Assembly: GCA_036388295.1 (NCBI GenBank)
Contig: DASVSC010000228.1
Span: 1-5,146, forward strand
DNA: 5,146 nucleotides
Direction of reading: 5' to 3'
Source of the DNA: RYN-431 sp036388295
Lineage (GTDB): Bacteria; Planctomycetota; Phycisphaerae; Tepidisphaerales; Tepidisphaeraceae
The position numbers and the translations under genes are program-made. The notes below the pieces were generated by a model. That model saw only the letters and a list, made by a program, of their open reading frames with translations, did not search any database and was not told where the DNA came from. This document shows, in pieces, positions 1 through 4,612 of the stretch. Every line of letters starts with the position of its first letter. The first letter of the stretch is position 1.

Positions 1-58
1 CAAGCCGCCTCGTGTCCCGTCCCGCGCCGTCGCAGGGCCATCGCGGTTCGCCCGCCGC

Positions 59-1531
59 TCACGCCCGCCGGCGGCGCAGCAGGCCGATCCCGGCGACCGC
101 CAGCAGCGACAAGGCCGCCGGCTCGGGCACGACGCTGGTGAACACGCCACTGGTGCCGTCGGTGAAGCTCAGCGAATAGACGAGCAGGCCGTTGTCGTTG
201 AAGGTCATCGGGCGGCCGTCTTGACCGCCCGAGACGGTGAGGAAGCTGATTCCGCTATCGGCCACCATGCGAAGGCTAACGCCAAGGCCAGAGTCGACGT
301 CAATCAGGTCGCCTTCACGGACGATCTGCATCACCGCGCCGGGCAGCCCGGCGAACAGGGCGGAGTCGTTCGCCGCGTTGACTCCGAGGCCGGTCAGACC
401 GGCAGTGAACGCCACCTGCCCGGCCCCGTTCAGCACGGGAGAAAAGAAGTCGCCGTAGTTCCCACCGCCCGGAGCGGGGGTGCCATTGCGGGCCACGGCC
501 GCGACCGCGCCGGGCGTGCCAACGAAGATGCCTTGGGTGGACGTGCCGCCGGTCAGACCGGCGGTGAACGCCACCTGCCCGGCCCCGTTCAGCACGGGAT
601 CATTGAGGAAGCCGTAGTTCCCGCCGCCCGGGGCGGGGGTGCCACTGCGGGCCACGGCCGCGACCGCGCCGGGCGTGCCGGCGAAGATGCCTCGGTTGGA
701 CGAGTCGCCGGTCAAGGCGAGGAATGCCACCTGCCCGGCCCCGTTGATCACGGGAAAACTGAAGTCACTGTAGTTCCCGCCGCCCGGGGCCGGGTTGCCG
801 GTGCGGGCCACGGCCCCGAGCGCGCCGGGCGTGCCGGCGAAGAGGCCTTGGGAGGACGTGCCGCCGGTCAGGAATGCTTTGAACGCCACCTGCCCGGCCC
901 CGTTGAGCACGGGGCCAAAGAAGCCGTCGTAGGTCCCGCCGCCCGGGGCGGGGGTGTCGCGGCGGGCCAAGGCCGCGATCGCGCCGGGCGTGCCTGCGAA
1001 GAGGCCGGCGTTGGCCGTGCTGCCGGTCAGGCTGGCGAAGAACGCCACCTGTCCGGTCCCATTCACCACAGGGATGGCGAAGCTGCTGTAGGTCCCGCCG
1101 CCTGGGGCAAGGGCGCCACTGCGGGCCACGGCCGCGACTGCGTCGGGCGTGCCGGCGAAGATGCCTCGGTCGGACGTGTCGCCGGTCAGGGTGGCGGCAA
1201 ACGCCACCTGCCCGGCCCCGTTCAACACGGGCGGGGTAGTGAGGAAGTTGTAGCTACCGCCGCCCGGAGCGGGGGTGCCACTGCGGGCCACAGCCGCGAC
1301 CGCGCCGGGCGTGCCGGCGAAGATGCCTTGGGTGGACGTGCCGCCTGTCAATGCGGCGAAGAACGCCACCTGCCCGGCCCCGTTCAGCACAGGAGTGCCG
1401 AAGCCGTCGTAGTTCCCGCCCTCCGGGGCGGGGGTGCCGCTGAGGGCCACGGGCGTGGGCTGAGCCAAGGTTACGGTGGCAGACAGAAACATCGCGGCCG
1501 TCGCGGCCGTGTGGAACGCAGTGGACGTCAT
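59..1531 (-). CDS. Exported tandem-repeat protein (NxxGxxAF repeats) with PEP-CTERM anchor
   Basis: The protein has about 490 residues. Residues 1-23 look like a signal peptide: a hydrophobic Ala/Thr-rich stretch with a likely cut near TLA-Q, but no Arg or Lys in the n-region. Residues 31-405 are seven repeats of 52-57 residues. Each runs approximately SGTPAPGGGNY, PVLNGAGQVAF, LTGGTS, GIFAGTPGAVAAVAR. Residues 406-465 are a degenerate eighth unit (NDNGLLVYSLSFTDGTSGVF). The tail is a PEP-CTERM signal. The NGAGQVAF core matches the 'choice-of-anchor tandem repeat NxxGxxAF' proteins known from planctomycetes and relatives, whose function is unknown. I infer a secreted or surface-anchored beta-rich repeat protein, possibly propeller-like. 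The start at 1531 is chosen because GGGAG lies 4 bases upstream and the signal peptide begins there. An in-frame ATG at 1645 would add 38 residues that do not look like part of the protein. It is transcribed divergently from the amidase gene. The family call is fairly sure; the function is not known. Confidence 0.88.
   Translation of the reverse strand: MTSTAFHTAATAAMFLSATVTLAQPTPVALSGTPAPEGGNYDGFGTPVLNGAGQVAFFAALTGGTSTQGIFAGTPGAVAAVARSGTPAPGGGSYNFLTTPPVLNGAGQVAFAATLTGDTSDRGIFAGTPDAVAAVARSGALAPGGGTYSSFAIPVVNGTGQVAFFASLTGSTANAGLFAGTPGAIAALARRDTPAPGGGTYDGFFGPVLNGAGQVAFKAFLTGGTSSQGLFAGTPGALGAVARTGNPAPGGGNYSDFSFPVINGAGQVAFLALTGDSSNRGIFAGTPGAVAAVARSGTPAPGGGNYGFLNDPVLNGAGQVAFTAGLTGGTSTQGIFVGTPGAVAAVARNGTPAPGGGNYGDFFSPVLNGAGQVAFTAGLTGLGVNAANDSALFAGLPGAVMQIVREGDLIDVDSGLGVSLRMVADSGISFLTVSGGQDGRPMTFNDNGLLVYSLSFTDGTSGVFTSVVPEPAALSLLAVAGIGLLRRRRA
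62..127 (-). other. PEP-CTERM sorting signal of the repeat protein
   Basis: Residues 469-490 read PEP, then a hydrophobic span (AALSLLAVAGIGLL), then RRRRA at the extreme C-terminus. This is the three-part PEP-CTERM layout, which is recognised and processed by an exosortase in organisms that have that system. No exosortase gene is present in this window. Confidence 0.9.
317..1441 (-). repeat. Seven in-gene tandem repeats of about 156-171 bp
   Basis: Units in protein order are 1283-1441, 1121-1282, 962-1120, 803-961, 647-802, 488-646 and 317-487. Each encodes 52-57 residues and ends at the Arg of the VAAVAR motif. Nucleotide conservation is high: the plus-strand string CACCTGCCCGGCCCCGTT recurs in most units, and long stretches of the first and sixth units are almost the same. 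This points to expansion by unequal recombination or to gene conversion. The last unit is 4 residues longer, around GLGVNAANDS. Confidence 0.9.
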
Positions 1532-1535
1532 CAAA

Positions 1536-1540
1536 CTCCC
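1536..1540 (-). promoter_or_regulatory. Ribosome binding site deciding the start of the repeat-protein gene
   Basis: On the minus strand AAAGGGAG ends 4 bases before the ATG at 1531. The alternative in-frame ATG at 1645 lies ahead of residues with no signal-peptide or repeat character, so this site supports the shorter start. Confidence 0.65.
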
Positions 1541-1573
1541 TTTCCAAAGACTTGCCGGCGGCAACCGGTGTTG

Positions 1574-1589
1574 GGTCGGCGGACCGACC
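1574..1589 (-). other. Small stem-loop in the 5' leader of the repeat-protein gene
   Basis: On the minus strand GGTCGG and CCGACC form a perfect 6-bp stem closing the tetraloop TCCG, 43 bases upstream of the start codon. It would lie in the untranslated leader if transcription starts further upstream. It could affect mRNA stability or be chance in GC-rich DNA. No clear -35/-10 pair was found for this gene. Confidence 0.35.
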
Positions 1590-1773
1590 GCTAGCGTTCG
1601 AGCATACCTCAAAGTGGCCCCGCGGGCGGCAAAAGACGTGGACAACGCCCGCCCGATCGCCTTTATGACAGGCGGCCACTTACGAAATCAATTCGATCGT
1701 CTTCGATCCCGACCGGCGTGATCCACTTCCTGGCCGACCGGGACGGCACGGACTGGTGAACGACGCTCTGCGG

Positions 1774-1845
1774 GTGGCACGGTCTTGTACCCAAGGCCGT
1801 GTCTTCACCCATGACCACACGGCCTTGCGTACACGACCGTGCCAC
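1774..1845. repeat. Long imperfect hairpin, 29-bp arms
   Basis: The left arm 1774-1802 and right arm 1817-1845 are inverted copies matching at 27 of 29 positions, with a 14-base loop. The arms begin GTGGCACGGTC and end AAGGCCGTGT. It lies between divergent genes, so it is unlikely to be a terminator. It looks like a palindromic intergenic repeat, or a REP- or MITE-like element. Its arms create spurious open frames on both strands. Confidence 0.85.
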
Positions 1846-1887
1846 TCGACACATGGGCCCGACCGAGCCGCCCACGTACAGAGACGC

Positions 1888-1962
1888 GTAGGGTCCGCAC
1901 CGCGGACCGCTTCCGGCCGACGCGTCGGTCGGCACCCGAAGGGTCCGCGGTGCGGACCCTAC
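1888..1962. repeat. Long hairpin with perfect 21-bp arms
   Basis: The left arm 1888-1908 and right arm 1942-1962 are perfect inverted copies starting GTAGGGTCCGCACCGCGGAC. The 33-base interior continues the symmetry: CTTC at 1910-1913 pairs with GAAG at 1938-1941, and CCGACGCGTCGG at 1917-1928 is itself a perfect palindrome. The sequence differs from the hairpin just before it, so this is a second repeat type placed beside the first. Confidence 0.88.
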
Positions 1963-2153
1963 CACCTAGTGCCACCCGGCGGCTGACCCGACAGCGCCGC
2001 TGCCTCATTCGGCCGCACGGCGCGGTGGGTTGCGTCGATCACGGGCCGGCGAAGCGTACGCCGTTGCGACGAAGTGTCGCAGGTTGACGATTTTATCTCT
2101 CAAACCCGGACCGTTCGCCCGGCCCGCGCACCGCCCGCCGTTCGCGGCACACG

Positions 2154-2175
2154 CCTTGCAAGGCCCGGCCGGGCC
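2154..2175. other. Overlapping perfect palindromes upstream of the amidase gene
   Basis: CCTTGCAAGG (2154-2163) overlaps GGCCCGGCCGGGCC (2162-2175), ending 67 bases before the amidase start. Both are perfect. They could be operator-like protein binding sites or chance in GC-rich DNA. Confidence 0.3.
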
Positions 2176-2232
2176 GAACCCGCCGACGCCGTTGTCAGGC
2201 GTGCGGGGCGGCCGTTGTGCCCAGACATCAAA

Positions 2233-2237
2233 AGGAG
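2233..2237 (+). promoter_or_regulatory. Ribosome binding site deciding the amidase start
   Basis: AGGAG, within AAAAGGAG, lies 5 bases before the ATG at 2243. The reading frame is open upstream to at least 2030, but only the 2243 start has this site and is followed directly by a signal peptide. Confidence 0.75.
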
Positions 2238-2242
2238 TCTGC

Positions 2243-3910
2243 ATGTCGAACGTGTTTGCCCGGACCATGCCCAGTCGTGTCCGGATCGTGGCGGCGGTAA
2301 CGGCGGCGCTCGTGCTCGGCGGACTGACGGCCCGGCCGACGGAGGCGGCGTTCGATATCATCGACCTGAGCATCACCGACGCCCTGGCCGGCATGACCGG
2401 CGGGCAGTACACGTCGGCGGAACTGACCCAGGCGTACCTCGACCGCATCAAGGCCTTCGACCCGACCTACAACGCCTTCGTCTCCATGAACCCCGACGCC
2501 CTGGCCCAGGCGCAGGCGATCGACGCCCGCCGCGCCGCCGGCCTAAGCGTCGGGCCGCTCGCCGGCGTGCCGATCGTCATCAAAGACAACATGGACTACG
2601 CCGGCCTGGTCACCACCAACGGCTTCAAAGGCTTCAGCAGCAAGACCGGCGGCATCGACCTCAAGCCCGCCCAGGACGCGACCATGGTCGCCCGCCTTAA
2701 GGCCGCCGGCGCGATTATCATTGGCAAAACCAACCTGCCCGATTTCGCCGGCGACGGCACGCGCACTATCAGCACTGTCGACGGCCGGACCGTAAACCCC
2801 CTCGTGCCGAACAAAGTCCCCGGCGGCAGCAGCGGCGGCTCGGCCGTGGCCGTCAACGGCAGCTTCGCCATCGGTGGCATGGGCACCGAGACCGGCACCA
2901 GCATCCACAACCCGGCCACCTTCAACAACATCGTCGGCGTCCGCCCCACGCAGGGACTGGTCCCCATCGACGGCATCTACCCGCTGTCGGGCACCTTCCG
3001 CGACGTCACCGGCCCGCTGACCACCAGCGTCCGCGACGCCGCCCTGATGCTCAACGTCGTCGCCGGCCGTAGCCCGCGCGACCGCCTGACGAACAGCGCC
3101 CCGGCCGCCGTCCCCGACTACACCGCCAACCTCACCACCGCCGCCCTGGCGGGCATGCGCATCGGCTCGTGGGACGAATCGTTCAGCAACCTCGGCAACG
3201 TCAAGCCGTTCGTCGCCCAGAGCAGCGCGCTGTACAACAACGCCCTGAACGTCATCGGCGGCCTGGGCGCGACCGTCGACACCAGCAAATACCTAGCCAC
3301 CCGCGGCTGGACCGCCGCCCTGACGGCCCTGGGTAGCGAGCCGGCCAGCAGCGCGTTCGACGTCAACAGCTACCTCAGCGGCACCAGCGCCGACACGCCG
3401 TTCAAGAGCGTCGCCGAGTACAACGCCCTGATCGACGCCATGTACCCCGACGCCGACCCGCTCACCCGCGGCGGGACGGCACAGGCATACGTCGACCGCC
3501 GCGACGACCTGCGCGACTTGTTCGAAGACATCCTCGACGCCGCCGACCTCGACGGCCTGGTCTTCCCCGTCCACACCCGGCCGCTGGTCAATGCGCTGGA
3601 CGCCGACCGCGAAATCGGCACCGTCAGCGGCACGGTGAACATCCTGGGCATCCCCGGCGTGATCGTGAACGCCGGCCACTTCATGGGCGACGCCGACGGC
3701 GACGGCGACGACGACACCACCGACCCGTTCAGCCTCATCTTCCTCGGCCGCCGCTTCGACGAGGCCGACATCCTCAGCTACGCCTACGCCTTCGAGCAGG
3801 CGTTCGACAGCCGCATTGTCCCCACGCTGATCCCCGAGCCGACCACATTCATGGCGCTCTTCGGCGGCAGCGTGCTGCTGCTGGCCCGACGCCGCCAGCC
3901 CGCCGCCTGA
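2243..3910 (+). CDS. Exported amidase-signature-family hydrolase with PEP-CTERM anchor
   Basis: The protein has 555 residues. Residues 1-35 are a signal peptide: Arg at 7, 12 and 14, a hydrophobic core at about 15-29, and a likely cut after PTEA. Residues of about 40-525 are an amidase-signature domain, which hydrolyses carboxamide bonds. The triad is visible: Lys114 in GVPIVIKDN, cis-Ser196 in GGSSGGS, and nucleophile Ser220 in GTETGTSIHNPA, 24 residues after Ser196 as is usual. The common GGS at the nucleophile is GTS here. The C-terminal hallmark appears as LGRRFDEADILSYAYAFEQA (501-520), preceded by an unusual Asp-rich loop at 483-494. The protein ends in a PEP-CTERM tail. Export and the lack of gatB or gatC nearby argue against a GatA role in tRNA amidation. 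A secreted amidase acting on peptide, amino-sugar or other amides is more likely; the substrate cannot be told from sequence. It is divergent from the repeat-protein gene, and a hairpin follows 36 bases after the stop. Family sure; substrate unknown. Confidence 0.92.
   Translation: MSNVFARTMPSRVRIVAAVTAALVLGGLTARPTEAAFDIIDLSITDALAGMTGGQYTSAELTQAYLDRIKAFDPTYNAFVSMNPDALAQAQAIDARRAAGLSVGPLAGVPIVIKDNMDYAGLVTTNGFKGFSSKTGGIDLKPAQDATMVARLKAAGAIIIGKTNLPDFAGDGTRTISTVDGRTVNPLVPNKVPGGSSGGSAVAVNGSFAIGGMGTETGTSIHNPATFNNIVGVRPTQGLVPIDGIYPLSGTFRDVTGPLTTSVRDAALMLNVVAGRSPRDRLTNSAPAAVPDYTANLTTAALAGMRIGSWDESFSNLGNVKPFVAQSSALYNNALNVIGGLGATVDTSKYLATRGWTAALTALGSEPASSAFDVNSYLSGTSADTPFKSVAEYNALIDAMYPDADPLTRGGTAQAYVDRRDDLRDLFEDILDAADLDGLVFPVHTRPLVNALDADREIGTVSGTVNILGIPGVIVNAGHFMGDADGDGDDDTTDPFSLIFLGRRFDEADILSYAYAFEQAFDSRIVPTLIPEPTTFMALFGGSVLLLARRRQPAA
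3689..3724 (+). other. EF-hand/dockerin-like Asp loop inside the amidase
   Basis: Residues 483-494 have Asp at 1, 3, 5 and 12 and Gly at 6 of a 12-residue loop (DADGDGDDDTTD), the spacing of an EF-hand-type calcium loop. It sits where amidase-signature enzymes usually have a short dGLP-type link before the GRRFDEA segment. Calcium binding is inferred, and only a single loop is present. Confidence 0.6.
3833..3907 (+). other. PEP-CTERM sorting signal of the amidase
   Basis: Residues 531-555 read PEPTTF, then the hydrophobic stretch MALFGGSVLLLA, then RRRQPAA at the very end. The arrangement matches the tail of the divergent repeat protein, so both are probably handled by the same exosortase-type system. 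Confidence 0.9.
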
Positions 3911-3946
3911 CCGCACGGGCCGCGGCGCTCTCTTTGGGTCTTCACC

Positions 3947-3980
3947 CGTCTAGCCGGCGAGCTTGCTCGCCGGCTAGACG
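3947..3980 (+). terminator. 15-bp perfect hairpin between amidase and ndk (possible terminator)
   Basis: Arms 3947-3961 and 3966-3980 (CGTCTAGCCGGCGAG and its inverse) pair perfectly around the tetraloop CTTG, 36 bases after the amidase stop. It is followed only by CTTTG, not a long T run, so it is not a classic intrinsic terminator. It may end amidase transcription, or it may be another palindromic repeat like those elsewhere in the window. Confidence 0.5.
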
Positions 3981-3991
3981 CTTTGACGCAC

Positions 3992-4021
3992 TTGGCATCC
4001 CGCCGCGCCCGGCCGTATAAA
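3992..4021 (+). promoter_or_regulatory. Candidate sigma70-type promoter for ndk
   Basis: TTGGCA (3992-3997) and TATAAA (4016-4021) are separated by 18 bases, each matching the consensus at 5 of 6 positions in otherwise GC-rich DNA. Transcription would begin around 4028, giving a leader of only about 10 bases that just includes the AGGAG at 4029-4033. The tight spacing is the main doubt. Confidence 0.45.
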
Positions 4022-4038
4022 CCGCCCCAGGAGAACTC

Positions 4039-4509
4039 ATGGAAACCACGCTCATCATCCTCAAGCCCGACGCCGTCCAACGGGCCCTCGTCGGCCGCAT
4101 CGTCACCCGTTTCGAAGAAAAAGGCCTGCAACTCGTCGGCCTGAAGCTGACGACCATCAGCCAGCAAACCGCCGAAACGCACTACGCCCCGCACAAAGAA
4201 CGGCCGTTCTACCCCGGCCTGGTGCGGTTCATGACCAGCGGCCCGGTCGTGGTGCTGGCCCTGCGCGGCGTCGGCGCGATCGCCATCGCCCGCAACCTGA
4301 TGGGCGCTACCTTCGGCAGCAAAGCCGCCCCCGGCACCGTCCGCGGCGACTTCGGCGTCAGCAACGCCTACAACCTGATCCACGGCAGCGACTCCCCCGA
4401 GGCCGCCGAGAAAGAACTCGGCTTGTTCTTCAAACCCGAAGAACTGCTCACCTGGACCCCGGCCGGCCAGGTTTGGACGTACGACATGACCGGAGCCAAG
4501 CCGGAATAA
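4039..4509 (+). CDS. ndk: Nucleoside diphosphate kinase
   Basis: This cytoplasmic enzyme transfers the gamma phosphate from ATP to other (deoxy)nucleoside diphosphates through a phosphohistidine, balancing NTP and dNTP pools. The 156 residues cover the whole family fold, slightly longer than the usual 140-150 because of a C-terminal extension (about 138-156). By comparison with the human enzyme, the active-site residues are present: Lys9 in TLIILKPDA, Tyr49, Arg55 in KERPFY, Arg85, Thr91, Arg102 in VRGDF, Asn112, and the phosphorylated His115 in NLIHGSDSPE. The stretch GATFGSKAAPGT replaces the common GATNPxxAxPGT, and SNAYN replaces the common GRN before the His. AGGAG lies 5 bases before the ATG. 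The gene is separated from the amidase by a hairpin and a candidate promoter, and from ligA by a repeat, so it is probably transcribed on its own. Confidence 0.97.
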   Translation: METTLIILKPDAVQRALVGRIVTRFEEKGLQLVGLKLTTISQQTAETHYAPHKERPFYPGLVRFMTSGPVVVLALRGVGAIAIARNLMGATFGSKAAPGTVRGDFGVSNAYNLIHGSDSPEAAEKELGLFFKPEELLTWTPAGQVWTYDMTGAKPE

Positions 4510-4513
4510 CGAG

Positions 4514-4597
4514 TAGCCGCTAATCAACGCAGATGAACGCAGATAAGAGGGAATATTTTCTCTTTCATCTGCGTTCATCTGCGTTTGTCTGCGGCTA
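4514..4597. repeat. Imperfect long inverted repeat with ACGCAGATGA units
   Basis: The left arm 4514-4549 and right arm 4560-4597 are inverted copies with a small mismatched patch after TAGCCGC and a 2-base gap near the loop. Between them is the AT-rich loop GGAATATTTT. Each arm holds two direct copies of ACGCAGAT, so it is both a tandem and an inverted repeat. From memory, this CGCAGATGAACGCAGAT type recurs between genes in many unrelated environmental bacteria. It begins 4 bases after the ndk stop and ends 15 bases before ligA, filling almost the whole gap. It could act as an ndk terminator. Confidence 0.85.
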
Positions 4598-4612
4598 AAT
4601 TATCCTTCGATT

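Larger units (their letters stand above)
1771..1978. repeat. Composite palindromic block bounded by a 10-bp inverted repeat
   Basis: CGGGTGGCAC at 1771-1780 and GTGCCACCCG at 1969-1978 are perfect inverted copies enclosing both long hairpins (208 bp in all). The left copy overlaps the arm of the first hairpin. This could be the terminal inverted repeat of a small non-autonomous element, or a second copy of the hairpin-end motif. No target-site duplication is obvious at the edges. Confidence 0.45.
1532..2242. other. 711-bp gene-free divergent intergenic region rich in palindromes
   Basis: I find no convincing gene here. The open frames are short, lie on both strands through the hairpin arms, lack ribosome binding sites and give low-complexity Arg/Gly/Thr protein with no recognisable domain. 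The region must hold the promoters of both flanking divergent genes, but I cannot point to a convincing one. It contains the two long hairpins described separately, a smaller one at 2065-2081 (TGCGAC, loop GAAGT, GTCGCA) and a double palindrome at 2154-2175. Because both flanking genes read outward, a terminator is not needed here, which argues that the hairpins are repeat elements. Confidence 0.7.

Noticed and set aside
1..58. Possible terminator or neighbouring gene beyond the repeat protein.
   Set aside because: The stretch is short and GC-rich, with no clear hairpin plus T run and no recognisable coding end.
221..1594. Long open frame (457 codons) on the plus strand, antisense to the repeat protein.
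   Set aside because: It is explained by the GC-rich repeats of the opposite strand. The translation is a repetitive Gly/Arg/His-rich echo with no signal peptide, domain or ribosome binding site, while the minus-strand frame has a signal peptide and a PEP-CTERM tail.
1601..1632. Possible minus-strand promoter for the repeat protein (TTGCCG ... TATGCT).
   Set aside because: The spacing of 20 bases is too long and the -10 match is poor.
1532..1645. Longer start for the repeat protein at 1645.
   Set aside because: The extra 38 residues precede the signal peptide and resemble nothing; the ATG at 1531 has a good ribosome binding site.
1663..2087. Several short open frames of 67-100 codons on both strands in the intergenic region.
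   Set aside because: They read through the hairpin arms and give near-mirror peptides on the two strands (for example VARSCTQGRV on both), as expected from an inverted repeat and not from genes.
2030..2242. Upstream extension of the amidase frame.
   Set aside because: It is Pro/Arg-rich, lies before a clear signal peptide, and AAAAGGAG marks the ATG at 2243.
1771..2242. CRISPR array or attachment site suggested by the repeated motifs.
   Set aside because: The repeats are inverted pairs of different sequence with no regular direct repeats and spacers, and there is no integrase or tRNA gene nearby.
3293..3916. 207-codon minus-strand frame antisense to the amidase.
   Set aside because: It is a Val/Gly/Ala-rich shadow of the GC-biased third codon positions of the amidase; no domain or start signal.
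3784..4578. 264-codon minus-strand frame spanning the amidase end and ndk.
   Set aside because: It runs antisense through ndk, whose identity is certain, and through two hairpins; it has no recognisable domain.
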